A DNA stretch of 36,665 nt from Candidatus Nomurabacteria bacterium (lineage in GTDB: Bacteria > Patescibacteriota > Minisyncoccia > Phycocordibacterales > UBA9973): positions 1 to 36,665 of the forward strand of contig CALRFC010000001.1 in the NCBI GenBank assembly GCA_943356395.1. Direction: 5' to 3'. The position numbers and the translations under genes are program-made. The notes under the pieces are model-generated. The model made no database searches and had not been told where the DNA came from. It saw only the letters and a program-made list of their open reading frames with translations. Within the stretch, counting starts at the first letter, position 1; the number at the start of each line of letters is the position of its first letter. This document shows positions 1-6,998 of this stretch, piece by piece.

Positions 1-2
1 AA

Positions 3-92
3 ATCGCAGAGATCCGCGGAGAGGATCCGGAAATCGTCCGAGAGACACTACTCCGGAATGCCAACCGCGTCTTCCGGATCCCGCTTGAGTAA
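3..92 (+). CDS. C-terminal tail of a TatD-family metal-dependent hydrolase (partial)
   Basis: The reading frame entering from the left edge gives about 29 residues (beginning IAEIRGEDPEIVRETLLRNA) before a TAA stop. This resembles the last helix and end of TatD-family DNases, where an AEI-G-x-x-x-E-x-V segment is followed by a T-x-x-N-x-x-R-x-F ending; here NANRVFRIPLE fills that place. All metal-binding residues would lie outside the window, so the assignment rests on the tail alone. The rpsF-operon promoter begins inside its last codons. Confidence 0.55.
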   Translation: MAEIRGEDPEIVRETLLRNANRVFRIPLE

Positions 93-113
93 AAAATGCC
101 CGTATGTTATAGT
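85..113 (+). promoter_or_regulatory. Sigma-70-type promoter of the rpsF-ssb-rpsR operon
   Basis: TTGAGT (85-90) and TATAGT (108-113) are separated by exactly 17 bases. The predicted start of transcription (about 120) coincides with the first base of the long hairpin at 121-171, so the RNA would begin with a stem. The -35 box overlaps the end of the TatD-like gene. Confidence 0.6.
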
Positions 114-120
114 CTCGGTA

Positions 121-171
121 CTTCTCGTTCGGTGCGGATCCGTCCGCATCGCCTCGGTCCATAGCGAGAAG
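121..171 (+). promoter_or_regulatory. Structured 5' leader of rpsF (candidate bS6:bS18 autoregulatory leader)
   Basis: CTTCTCG (121-127) pairs with CGAGAAG (165-171), and inside it TGCGGA (133-138) pairs with TCCGCA (143-148). The structure lies between the promoter and an intrinsic terminator, upstream of rpsF. In many bacteria the bS6:bS18 complex binds a leader in front of rpsF to regulate this operon; whether this RNA has that consensus is not established here. A free-standing small RNA ending at the terminator is the alternative. Confidence 0.4.
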
Positions 172-191
172 CCATTATTTTATTATTGGAC

Positions 192-216
192 CGCGCCTTA
201 AGGCGCGTTTTATTTA
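192..216 (+). terminator. Intrinsic terminator or attenuator upstream of rpsF
   Basis: A perfect 16-base palindrome of CGCGCCTT and AAGGCGCG (192-207) is followed by TTTTATTTATT. It sits 118 bases before the rpsF start codon, so transcription from the 85-113 promoter must pass it to reach rpsF. Strictly self-complementary palindromes also occur in DNA-binding sites, so the terminator role is inferred. Confidence 0.6.
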
Positions 217-325
217 TTAGATAAACATACCAATATACGAATAATACAAATCATACGAATGAATACGAATTATTCGTAGCCATTCGCAGATTCGTTACAT
301 TCGTTGATTCGTATGTACTTGTACC

Positions 326-778
326 ATGGAAGACACAAAAGACACTCGCATTTATGAGCTCGGCTTCCTCATGGCGCCGACCATAGGAGAGGAGCACTTG
401 CCGGCGGAAGTCACCGCGCTCAAGGACATCGTTTCCGCGAAAGGCGGCGTGACGATCGCGGAAGAATTTCCGCGTTTCATCGAGCTTGCGTATCGGATGG
501 ATCGCACCATCGCGAACCGCAAGGAAAAATTCACGCATGCATACTTCGGCTGGATGAAGTTCGAAATGAGTCCGGAGAATGCCGACGCTCTCGGCAAAGA
601 GCTTGCCGACAACGACAAGCTTGTCCGCTACACGCTCTTTAAGACCGTGCGCGAAAATACGATCGCTTCGAAGCGTCCGATCCGCGAATCGCGGAAGAGA
701 GTGGCCTCCGACGAGCCGAAAGTTGAGATGAACAAAGAAGAGGTTGATAAGGAGATTGATGCGTTGGTAGCGGAATAG
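326..778 (+). CDS. rpsF: Small ribosomal subunit protein bS6
   Basis: This 150-residue protein has the bS6 pattern: an opening strand (YELGFLMAP), a helix, FPRFIELAYRMDRTIANRKEKF in the centre, AYFGWMKFEMSPENADALGKEL, and a strand near VRYTLFKTV. bS6 sits on the 30S platform bound to bS18. It is longer than the usual 95-135 residues because of a charged C-terminal extension rich in Lys, Arg and Glu, as seen in other bS6 tails. The order rpsF-ssb-rpsR is the classical bacterial operon and supports the call. The ATG at 326 has no Shine-Dalgarno sequence in front of it. A large ORF on the opposite strand is a shadow. Confidence 0.93.
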   Translation: MEDTKDTRIYELGFLMAPTIGEEHLPAEVTALKDIVSAKGGVTIAEEFPRFIELAYRMDRTIANRKEKFTHAYFGWMKFEMSPENADALGKELADNDKLVRYTLFKTVRENTIASKRPIRESRKRVASDEPKVEMNKEEVDKEIDALVAE

Positions 779-872
779 GGTAGGAAAATAAAAGATAAAA
801 GATTGGACGGGGCATGATGTAGAAATAAAATTTCTTACCCCAGAACCAAATTTTTTCATCTTTATGAAATGG

Positions 873-878
873 TATAAT
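873..878 (+). promoter_or_regulatory. Possible internal -10 box upstream of ssb
   Basis: TATAAT at 873-878 lies in the rpsF-ssb spacer (779-944). No good -35 box is visible 16-18 bases upstream. A perfect 9-bp hairpin (AAAGTAAGA/TCTTACTTT, 916-936) follows, just before the ssb start codon, and could affect initiation or stability. Confidence 0.35.
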
Positions 879-944
879 CGAATTATAAAGGTCCGAAACA
901 TTAATTACGAGTAAAAAAGTAAGAATATCTTACTTTAAAGATAT

Positions 945-1415
945 ATGTACCTAAACAAAGTCATGCTCATCGGCAATCTGACGCGCGATCCGGAATTGCG
1001 GTCTCTGCCGAACGGCACAAAAGTAACGAGTTTTTCACTGGCGACGAATCGCACATGGAAGGGCGCGGATGGCAATCGCCAAGAAGCGGTTGAATTCCAC
1101 AACGCCGTCGCGTTCGCAAAGCCGGCCGAACTCATCGCGCAGTATTGCAAGAAAGGAAGCTCGCTCTACATCGACGGACGGCTCCAGACGCGAAGCTGGG
1201 ACGACAAGACGACCGGCGAGAAAAAGTATCGCACCGAGATCGTCGTCGAGAATTTCCAGTTCGGCCCGCGTCCGCAAGGCGCAGGTCCCTCGACCGGAGT
1301 CTATCGCAATGACGCTCCTGCCACAGGCAAATCCGCTCCGACAGAATCAACCGGCGAGATCGATACGATCGAATATCCTGCGGAGAATGTGAATGCGGAA
1401 GATATACCGTTCTAG
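945..1415 (+). CDS. ssb: Single-stranded DNA-binding protein
   Basis: A 156-residue protein with an OB-fold in its first ~105 residues: it opens MYLNKVMLIGNLTRDPELR, continues with TSFSLATNRTWKG, VEFHNAVAFAKPAELIAQYCKKG and LYIDGRLQTRSW. A Pro/Gly/Ala-rich linker follows, then an acidic tail ending EDIPF, the conserved SSB tip that docks partner proteins such as exonucleases and helicases. It binds ssDNA during replication, repair and recombination. Its place between rpsF and rpsR is standard. The ATG at 945 is preferred over 963 because MYLNKV is the usual N-terminus; no ribosome-binding site is apparent. Confidence 0.95.
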   Translation: MYLNKVMLIGNLTRDPELRSLPNGTKVTSFSLATNRTWKGADGNRQEAVEFHNAVAFAKPAELIAQYCKKGSSLYIDGRLQTRSWDDKTTGEKKYRTEIVVENFQFGPRPQGAGPSTGVYRNDAPATGKSAPTESTGEIDTIEYPAENVNAEDIPF

Positions 1416-1416
1416 T

Positions 1417-1886
1417 GAAAAGCGAACAGCGGGAAGTGAACAGGGAAATATAAATTACGAAAGCTGAAAAGCGAACACAAAATAACGAGAAACTATGAAT
1501 AACATCGTTTCGTTTAAAGACCTGATAGTCTGGCAAAAATCAATGGATCTTGCAGATGAGTCTTATAAGATAGCGAAGAAACTCCCTCCTTCAGAATTGT
1601 ATGGTCTTGCTTCTCAAATCAGACGCAGTGCCATATCTGTTCCAAGCAACATAGCCGAGGGGCATAAGCGTGGGACAAAAGATTTTTCTCGTTTTCTTAA
1701 AATTGCTTTCGGTTCTTCTGCTGAATTGGAAACTCAACTCCTTCTTGTTGCTCGCACATACCCGACGATTTCCGTAGAGAAAGCTCTTTCTTTGGTGATT
1801 GAAGTCGAAAAAATATTATCAACCATTATAAAAAAGCTGGAAAGCAAATAATCACTGTTCGCTTTCCGCTTCTTACTTTACACTAG
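1417..1886. repeat. Inverted repeats bracketing the four-helix-bundle gene
   Basis: AAAGCGAACAG at 1419-1429, immediately after ssb, is matched by its exact reverse complement CTGTTCGCTTT at 1855-1865, immediately after the four-helix-bundle gene. A second pair, CTAGTG (1412-1417, overlapping the ssb stop) and CACTAG (1881-1886), lies outside it. The repeats enclose only this one gene, as expected of a small cassette inserted between ssb and rpsR. Confidence 0.6.
1495..1851 (+). CDS. Four-helix-bundle protein of the 23S rRNA intervening-sequence (S23) family
   Basis: The 118-residue protein starts with SFKDLIVWQKSMDLADESYKI and contains LPPSELYGLASQIRRSAISVPSNIAEGHKR, the hallmark of the small 'four helix bundle'/S23 family first seen inside 23S rRNA intervening sequences of Leptospira and relatives. 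The biochemical function of the family is unknown. The gene lies between ssb and rpsR, where it does not belong in most bacteria, is visibly richer in A+T than ssb and rpsR, and is bracketed by inverted repeats. It may have been inserted as a cassette. A start at 1495 (ATG AAT AAC) agrees with the usual N-terminus. Confidence 0.9.
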   Translation: MNNIVSFKDLIVWQKSMDLADESYKIAKKLPPSELYGLASQIRRSAISVPSNIAEGHKRGTKDFSRFLKIAFGSSAELETQLLLVARTYPTISVEKALSLVIEVEKILSTIIKKLESK

Positions 1887-1889
1887 TAT

Positions 1890-2090
1890 ATGATTCAAGA
1901 TTTCTTCAGTTCAAACAATATCAAGCATATCGATTACAAAGACCTCGATATCCTTCGCAAGTTCATCAACCCGAACGGCCGGATCATTTCAGGGAAGCGC
2001 GGCGGGCTGACCGCGAAGAACCAGCGCGCTCTCGCGTCTGCTATTAAAAGAGCGAGATTCATGGGATTGTTGCCGTATGTGGCGAAGTAA
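1890..2090 (+). CDS. rpsR: Small ribosomal subunit protein bS18
   Basis: 66 residues with the bS18 core: IDYKDLDILRKFINPNGRI, then SGKRGGLTAKNQRALASAIKRARFMGLLPY. This is the bS6-binding and 16S-contacting fold of the small-subunit platform. There is no N-terminal cysteine pair, so it is the zinc-free form. It ends the rpsF operon, 38 bases after the inserted four-helix-bundle gene, and is followed by a two-way terminator shared with the convergent efp gene. Confidence 0.93.
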   Translation: MIQDFFSSNNIKHIDYKDLDILRKFINPNGRIISGKRGGLTAKNQRALASAIKRARFMGLLPYVAK

Positions 2091-2140
2091 ACAGCTACTA
2101 GCGCCTAGCTTCTAGCAACTAGCCATAATCCAACACAAAA

Positions 2141-2166
2141 AAATACCCGATAGGGGTATTTTTTTG
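2141..2166. terminator. Bidirectional terminator between rpsR and efp
   Basis: AAATACCC (2141-2148) pairs with GGGTATTT (2154-2161) around a five-base loop, with A-runs before and T-runs after, so it can stop transcription from both sides. TAG/AGCT-word spacer repeats flank it at 2100-2122 and 2166-2196. Confidence 0.75.
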
Positions 2167-2201
2167 CTAGAAGCTAGACGCTTATCAGCTAGACGCTGTT
2201 C

Positions 2202-2774
2202 CTACGCTCTCTCCGCATACTCTCCCGTTTCTGTGTTTACGATCACCTTGTCGCCGGTTTCCACGAAGAACGGCGTGCTGATTGTCGTTCCGTTTTCGAG
2301 CGTAACAATCTTGCCTCCGCCGTTTGCTGTGTTGCCTTTGATCGAAGGCGGCGCATCTTTGACGGTGAAGGCGACTTTGATCGGGAGCTTCACATTGATC
2401 GTGATTTCTTCGCCGTCGTTGTCCCAAACGAGGGCGGTGACGATTTCGTTTGGCTTCAGGAATTTCACCGCGTCTCCGATCAATTTCTCGTCGAGCATGA
2501 ATCTCTTTGCCGGATCTTTTGGATCACAAAACCAATACTCTCCTTTATTTGCATAAAGAAATTTCGTCTCACGCTTCTCGAGATCGGGCTCATCGGCCGA
2601 ATCAGTAGTACGGAAGGTTTCGTTGTATGTACGACCACTAACCAAGCTCTTCAATTTCACCTGATTCTGCGGCTTTCTCTGCTGGGTGCGCGCGACATGA
2701 TTCTCCAAAACGACGCACGGTTCGTCGTTGTAGATTATTATTTTCCCCCCTTTGATTTCGTTATACTCTAACAT
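2202..2774 (-). CDS. efp: Elongation factor P
   Basis: The 190-residue protein has the three-domain EF-P layout: KOW-like N-terminal domain (MLEYNEIKGGKIIIYNDEPC), a middle OB domain, and a C-terminal OB domain with the signature APPSIKGNTANGGGKIVTLENG and the ending VNTETGEYAERA. EF-P binds beside the P-site tRNA and rescues ribosomes stalled at proline stretches. The domain-I loop that in E. coli carries the modified Lys34 in PGKGQAF reads RTQQRKPQNQ, one residue longer, leaving Arg33 or Lys34 at the tip. No Shine-Dalgarno sequence is seen. It lies downstream of recA on the same strand but 246 bases away, so it probably has its own promoter. Confidence 0.95.
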   Translation of the reverse strand: MLEYNEIKGGKIIIYNDEPCVVLENHVARTQQRKPQNQVKLKSLVSGRTYNETFRTTDSADEPDLEKRETKFLYANKGEYWFCDPKDPAKRFMLDEKLIGDAVKFLKPNEIVTALVWDNDGEEITINVKLPIKVAFTVKDAPPSIKGNTANGGGKIVTLENGTTISTPFFVETGDKVIVNTETGEYAERA

Positions 2775-3020
2775 CGGTTGATTAAAGCTTATGGATAAAA
2801 TTTAAACGATTAGTTGCTTGTTCTCACATCTCGCCCCGTATGAAGTATCGTGTGCATTCGACACGATACTTTCATATCGGGGTCGTTATACTCAAGCATA
2901 AAAAAATAGCTGTTAGCTTCCAGCTTTTAGCTGCTAGCTTTAAATACTAAGACAGGGAAACTATAGCCTAAAGAGCGGCTTTTTTCAAGCTGTTCTTGAG
3001 TGGCCTTCTTGTAGTGTGCG
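2775..3020. other. efp-recA spacer with a long hairpin and an AGCT-word repeat
   Basis: No gene is seen. A long hairpin runs about 2834-2882: CCCCG and the following ATGAA/GTATCGTGT arm pair with ACACGATAC and CGGGG around a seven-base loop. It lies 60 bases upstream of efp on its coding strand and lacks a T-run, so it is more likely a leader structure than a terminator. At 2903-2943 there is a run of overlapping AGCT/TAGC words of the kind found in other spacers here. Confidence 0.5.
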
Positions 3021-4076
3021 TCACTCCCCAGAGGAGGCAACCTGTATCTCTCCGAACCGTGCGCGAATTTCTTTTTCGAAATCTTTCAAGACTTTCGGAT
3101 TTTCGCGGAGCCACATGCGGGTAGCGTCATAGCCGCGTCCCATCGGAGTCTTTTCACCCTCTTTATTCTTGTACGAATACGACGCGCCGGATTTCTCGAT
3201 GATGCCGAGCTTCTCGCCCAAGGCCATCATTTCGCCTTCGCGGGAAATGCCTTCGCCGTAGATGATGTCGAATTCCGTTTGCTTGAAAGGCGCGGCGACT
3301 TTGTTCTTCACCACTTTCACGCGTGTCCTGCCGCCTACGACTTCTTCACCCTTTTTGATCTGCGCGATGCGGCGGATATCGAGACGGACCGAGGTGTAGA
3401 ATTTGAGCGCTTTTCCGCCCGGCGTGGTTTCCGGATTGCCGAACATGACGCCGATCTGCATGCGGATCTGGTTTATGAAAATCACGACGGTCTTCGAGCG
3501 GGCGACGATCGCGGTCAGTTTGCGGAGGGCCTGTGACATCAAGCGGGCTTGTTTGCCGACATGCGATTGGCCCATGTCGCCCTCGATCTCGTCTTTCGGC
3601 GTGAGCGCGGCGACGGAGTCGATGACGATAACATCGATCTTGCCGGAACGCACGAGTGACTCGCAGATTTCGAGGCCTTGCTCGCCGGTGTCAGGTTGGG
3701 AGATCAGAAGCTCGTTTATATTCACGCCAAGGTTTTTCGTGTAGACGGGGTCCATGGCATGCTCGGCATCGATGAATGCGCAGACGCCGCCTTTTTTCTG
3801 GGCTTCGGCGACGATGTGGAGCGAAAGCGTCGTCTTGCCGGAGGATTCCGGCCCGAAGATCTCGATGATGCGGCCGCGGGGGATGCCGCCGACGCCGAGT
3901 GCCATATCGAGACCGAGAGAGCCGGTCGGGATGACATCAATGTCGACTTTCGGACTGTCGCCGAATTTCATGATTGCACCTTCGCCGAACTTCGTCTGGA
4001 TGGAACGGATCGTGTCCTCAATCTCCGCGCCCATCTGCTTCTTTTCCTTTTCCGGTTTTTTTCCAAATCTTGGCAT
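3021..4076 (-). CDS. recA: Recombinase RecA
   Basis: 351 residues and a complete RecA: Walker A GPESSGKT at 75-82, the EHAMDP segment, Walker B (IDVIVIDSVAALTP), loop L1 (EGDMGQSHVGKQARLMSQALRKL), and loop L2 (NQIRMQIGVMFGNPETTPGGKALKF), where Pro and Lys replace the more usual Thr and Asn, then a short C-terminal domain. It forms ATP-dependent filaments on ssDNA for strand exchange and promotes LexA-type cleavage. The start at 4076 gives a lysine-rich N-terminus; a CATAAT box 8 bases before the ATG suggests a nearly leaderless transcript. It follows the small membrane-protein gene at 4115 by 38 bases, so the two may be co-transcribed. Confidence 0.97.
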   Translation of the reverse strand: MPRFGKKPEKEKKQMGAEIEDTIRSIQTKFGEGAIMKFGDSPKVDIDVIPTGSLGLDMALGVGGIPRGRIIEIFGPESSGKTTLSLHIVAEAQKKGGVCAFIDAEHAMDPVYTKNLGVNINELLISQPDTGEQGLEICESLVRSGKIDVIVIDSVAALTPKDEIEGDMGQSHVGKQARLMSQALRKLTAIVARSKTVVIFINQIRMQIGVMFGNPETTPGGKALKFYTSVRLDIRRIAQIKKGEEVVGGRTRVKVVKNKVAAPFKQTEFDIIYGEGISREGEMMALGEKLGIIEKSGASYSYKNKEGEKTPMGRGYDATRMWLRENPKVLKDFEKEIRARFGEIQVASSGE

Positions 4077-4114
4077 ATATAAAAATTATGAACTAATAAA
4101 TAAAAAAATAATAA

Positions 4115-4495
4115 TCAGAGCCGCGTTAAGACCGATGTGTTTGGCGGAACATAAAGGACTCGCATGCGCTTTTCGTCTTCTTTGCCGAATTTATCTCTGG
4201 CTATGATTGTAACCACCGAATAGCCGCTTTGCAACATGATCGTATCCTGGAACGATCCCTTAATGTCGATCGGCACGCTCATGCCATTTATGGATAGTGT
4301 CGTGGCGTGGAGCGCCGATCCGGAGAGCGCGAGAACGGGGGAAGCGTAGCTTCCGCCGTCGACGATTCCGGAAACGGAAACTTTCACGCCGAAAATGACT
4401 TCATGCGCACGGAAGAACGCGTACGAAAAAAGTATCACGCCGAAAACCGCCGCGATCCCGATCCTTATTTTCTGCCTGTTTGATTTTGGGGTCAT
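4115..4495 (-). CDS. Membrane-anchored protein with a predicted Ig-like extracellular domain
   Basis: 126 residues. A basic N-terminus (MTPKSNRQKIR) is followed by one membrane segment at about 11-29 (IGIAAVFGVILFSYAFF), and the rest is rich in short strands: VSVSGIVDGGSYASPVLALSG, TTLSINGMSVPIDIKGSFQDTIMLQSGYSVVTIIARDKFGKEDEKRMRVLY. The INGxxxxxDxxGxFxxxxxLxxGxxxVxxxAxDxxGxxxxxxxxV pattern is that of bacterial Ig-like repeats such as glucodextranase domain B. Its function is unknown. It sits between ftsK and recA on the same strand. Confidence 0.65.
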   Translation of the reverse strand: MTPKSNRQKIRIGIAAVFGVILFSYAFFRAHEVIFGVKVSVSGIVDGGSYASPVLALSGSALHATTLSINGMSVPIDIKGSFQDTIMLQSGYSVVTIIARDKFGKEDEKRMRVLYVPPNTSVLTRL

Positions 4496-4552
4496 TTGGT
4501 TTAAGTCTAGCGCTTACCCCGATGCAAATATACCAATGGAATACTAATGCAA

Positions 4553-4650
4553 CCAATATTAATTACAAATTTAAAATTTCAAGTTACAAATCAATGACAA
4601 ATTTATAATTATTTAATTAAGAATTGATTTGAAATTTGAAATTATTGGTA
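4553..4650. repeat. A+T-rich inverted repeat overlapping the end of ftsK
   Basis: Words such as CAAATTT and AATTTCAA at 4562-4580 are mirrored by TTGAAATTT and AAATTATTGG at 4628-4650. The right arm overlaps the last ftsK codons. The arms are imperfect and lie in an otherwise empty spacer (4496-4641). It may serve as the ftsK terminator. Confidence 0.4.
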
Positions 4651-6801
4651 CTCTGCCCGTTCCGTCTCCACGCTCTTTTCCAAAACTTCCCGCGGCTTTG
4701 CGCCGTTGCCGGGGCCGACGATGCCGCGCTCTTCCAGTATATCAATTAGCCGCGCCGCCCGCGCGTAGCCAACGCCCAACTTGCGCTGGAGGAATGAAGT
4801 GGATGCCTTGCCGGTCTCGATCACGATCTGCCGAGCTTCTTCGTAGAGATCATCATCGTCTCCGCCGTCATCACCGCCGATCGTCGTCGAGAAAATGCTG
4901 TTTAAGGGCGCGAGAGCTCCGGTCAGGTTCAATTCACTGGGCACTTCGTCGCGGAAGGCGTCCACCAGATATTTTACCACTTTTTTGACTTCTTCCTCGG
5001 AAATGAACGCGCTCTGCAATCGCTCCGGCTGGCCCTCGCCCGAGGCATAGAGCATGTCGCCCGAGCCCAAAAGCTTTTCCGCACCGCCCGCGTCCAAAAT
5101 CGTCCGCGAATCTATCTGGGTCGGCACGCGGAGCGCAACGCGGGTGGGGACATTCGCTTTGATGAGTCCGGTGATGACATTCACTTCCGGACGCTGGGTC
5201 GAAAGAATGAGGTGGATGCCGACCGCGCGCGACATCTGGGCGAGGCGAACAATCGCGCTCTCAAGCTCGCGCGGATAGGTCGACATAATGTCGGCGAGCT
5301 CGTCGATGATGATGACCATGTACGGCATCCGGTCGGTTTCCGCGTCCTGTTTTCCTTTGCCGTAGACGGTCTTGTGATACGACTGGATGTCACGCACGGA
5401 GCTTCCTTGCAAAATATCATATCTGCGCTCCATTTCTTTTGCCGCCCACTTGAGCGCCAAGATGCATTTCTTCGCGTCGGTGATGACGGGCGTGAGGAGA
5501 TGGGGGATGTTGTTGTAGAGCGTGAGTTCGACGCGCTTCGGATCGACCATGATGAATTTCAGGTCTTCCGGAGAATTCTTGTAGAGGAGCGATGTGATGA
5601 TGGCGTGAATGGCGACGGATTTTCCGGAGCCGGTCGTGCCGGCGATGAGCATGTGCGGCGCGCGCGCAAGATTCCGGAAGATCGATCTGCCCGGAACATT
5701 CTTGCCGATGGCGATCAGAAGCGGTTCCGCACTTGTCGCAAAATCAGGTTCGGATAGGAGCGAACCCAAGCCGACGGTCGATTTCGTCTTGTTCGGAATC
5801 TCGATGCCGACGAGCGACTTGCCCGGAATCGGCGCCTCGATGCGGATCGGATGCGCGGCGAGCGACAACGCGAGGTCGTTCTGGAGTCCGACGATGCGCG
5901 AGAGCTTCACGCCTTGTGCGGGCTTGAGCGCGTAGCGCGTGACGGTTGGTCCGATCGTGATCTCGTCCATCTCGACTTGGATGCCGAAATTCTCGAGCGT
6001 GCGCTTGATGATGTTCGAATTGGCTTTTATGTCGCCGGTGTTCGGCTTGCCGTGGTCGCGTTCGAGGAGTGAAAGCGGGGGAGGGGTGTACGGCCCGCGG
6101 CGGATCGGAACAATCTTTTTTGCCGGCTCGACGGGAAATTCCGCGTCATCGGCGGGCGTTTCTGATTCGGTTGCGTCGCTCTCGGTCTCTTCCTCATTAT
6201 TTTCATCCGCAGTTTCGATTGGCGGCACATCGCTCGGAATTTCTTCATCGTAATCATCCGCACCACCCTTGCGCGAGAAAATGGATTTCAGACTCTGCCA
6301 CATGGATTCGAAATCCGGCTTCTCATCAAGAAGGACAAAGAGAGAAACGAGAAGCAACGCTCCGAGAAAGATGATTCCGATGTAGGTGTCGAAAAGCGTC
6401 AGAAACGGCCACGCCGAAACTTGTCCGAGAAATCCGCTCGCGTGGCTCGCGCCGCTCGCGAGGTCTATCATGCCCAATACCGAAACGACAAAGAGGATCC
6501 CGCCCGCGATCTGCAGTTTGGACACGCTTTTCGATTCGCCGCGCATGAGTCCGATTCCGAGCGCGACCAAAACGATCGGAAGGAGAATATATCCGAGCCC
6601 GAGCAGTTTTACGGCGAATGTGTGGAGGAATTTTCCTGCCAATCCGCCGCCGCCGAAAATCGCGACAACGAAGAAAAGGGCCAAAACAAAAAGGAGGACG
6701 CCGGTTATCATTCTTCGGGTCTCTCGTTTCAATCCTATCGGTTTGTAATCAGAAGAATCTTCTTTTGAAGTTTTTTTCTTTCCGTCCTTTTTTTGCGCCA
6801 T
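4642..6801 (-). CDS. ftsK: DNA translocase FtsK/SpoIIIE
   Basis: 719 residues from the chosen start (MAQKKDGKKKTSKED). Four to five membrane helices occupy about residues 30-180, followed by an acidic, disordered linker (EEIPSDVPPIETADENNEEE) and the motor: the alpha domain near ALKPAQGVKLSRIVGLQNDLALSLAA, Walker A AGTTGSGKSVA, Walker B MVIIIDELADIM, arginine-bearing HLILSTQRPEVNVITGLIKANVPTR, and a C-terminal gamma winged helix (ASTSFLQRKLGVGYARAARLIDILEERGIVGP). It pumps chromosome ends through the division septum and is short for the family because of its brief linker. An in-frame upstream extension to 6918 was rejected: it runs into an intergenic palindrome and a TATAAT box lies 6 bases before this ATG. 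Confidence 0.95.
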   Translation of the reverse strand: MAQKKDGKKKTSKEDSSDYKPIGLKRETRRMITGVLLFVLALFFVVAIFGGGGLAGKFLHTFAVKLLGLGYILLPIVLVALGIGLMRGESKSVSKLQIAGGILFVVSVLGMIDLASGASHASGFLGQVSAWPFLTLFDTYIGIIFLGALLLVSLFVLLDEKPDFESMWQSLKSIFSRKGGADDYDEEIPSDVPPIETADENNEEETESDATESETPADDAEFPVEPAKKIVPIRRGPYTPPPLSLLERDHGKPNTGDIKANSNIIKRTLENFGIQVEMDEITIGPTVTRYALKPAQGVKLSRIVGLQNDLALSLAAHPIRIEAPIPGKSLVGIEIPNKTKSTVGLGSLLSEPDFATSAEPLLIAIGKNVPGRSIFRNLARAPHMLIAGTTGSGKSVAIHAIITSLLYKNSPEDLKFIMVDPKRVELTLYNNIPHLLTPVITDAKKCILALKWAAKEMERRYDILQGSSVRDIQSYHKTVYGKGKQDAETDRMPYMVIIIDELADIMSTYPRELESAIVRLAQMSRAVGIHLILSTQRPEVNVITGLIKANVPTRVALRVPTQIDSRTILDAGGAEKLLGSGDMLYASGEGQPERLQSAFISEEEVKKVVKYLVDAFRDEVPSELNLTGALAPLNSIFSTTIGGDDGGDDDDLYEEARQIVIETGKASTSFLQRKLGVGYARAARLIDILEERGIVGPGNGAKPREVLEKSVETERAEYQ

Positions 6802-6807
6802 GGAGAC

Positions 6808-6813
6808 ATTATA
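6808..6813 (-). promoter_or_regulatory. -10 box of ftsK placing transcription start at the ATG
   Basis: On the reverse strand TATAAT is followed by GTCTCC and then the ATG at 6801. With a normal 6-8 base distance the transcript would start at or next to the start codon, i.e. a leaderless mRNA. The -35 region is weak. Confidence 0.55.
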
Positions 6814-6856
6814 GAGGAGCGAAGGGAAAAGAGAAAGGAGAAAAATCCATGCTTTC

Positions 6857-6924
6857 AGCTTCTTGCTTTTTGCTGTTAGCTTTTGAATTAAAAGCTGAAA
6901 GCTGGCAGCAAAAAGCAAGAAGCT
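6857..6924. repeat. Intergenic quasi-palindrome with perfect 19-bp arms (AGCT-word family)
   Basis: AGCTTCTTGCTTTTTGCTG at 6857-6875 is the exact reverse complement of 6906-6924. The loop holds a second nested inverted repeat (AGCTTTT/AAAAGCT). It lies between the divergent ftsK and the winged-helix gene. Related sequences occur at 7876-7961 and 29874-29932. Confidence 0.85.
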
Positions 6925-6934
6925 TGTATTTTGC

Positions 6935-6962
6935 TTGCCAACGCAGACAAGAGGTATATAAT
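6935..6962 (+). promoter_or_regulatory. Promoter of the winged-helix gene
   Basis: TTGCCA (6935-6940) and TATAAT (6957-6962) are 16 bases apart. The transcript would start near 6969, and its ~30-base leader opens with the AAGGACAT word (6972-6979) that recurs in the gene. Confidence 0.55.
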
Positions 6963-6998
6963 GCGCTTATTAAGGACATCGTAAAGTCTCTTTGGATT

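Noticed and set aside
251..901. Reverse ORF of 216 residues covering rpsF
   Set aside because: Antisense to bS6, low-complexity ends, no promoter; explained by codon bias of rpsF.
2164..2556. Forward ORF of 130 residues overlapping efp
   Set aside because: It is the antisense shadow of the well-conserved EF-P gene and has no recognisable motif.
6802..6918. N-terminal extension of FtsK (39 extra residues)
   Set aside because: It reads into the 6857-6924 palindrome and lies upstream of the -10 box; the following methionine gives the normal basic FtsK N-terminus.
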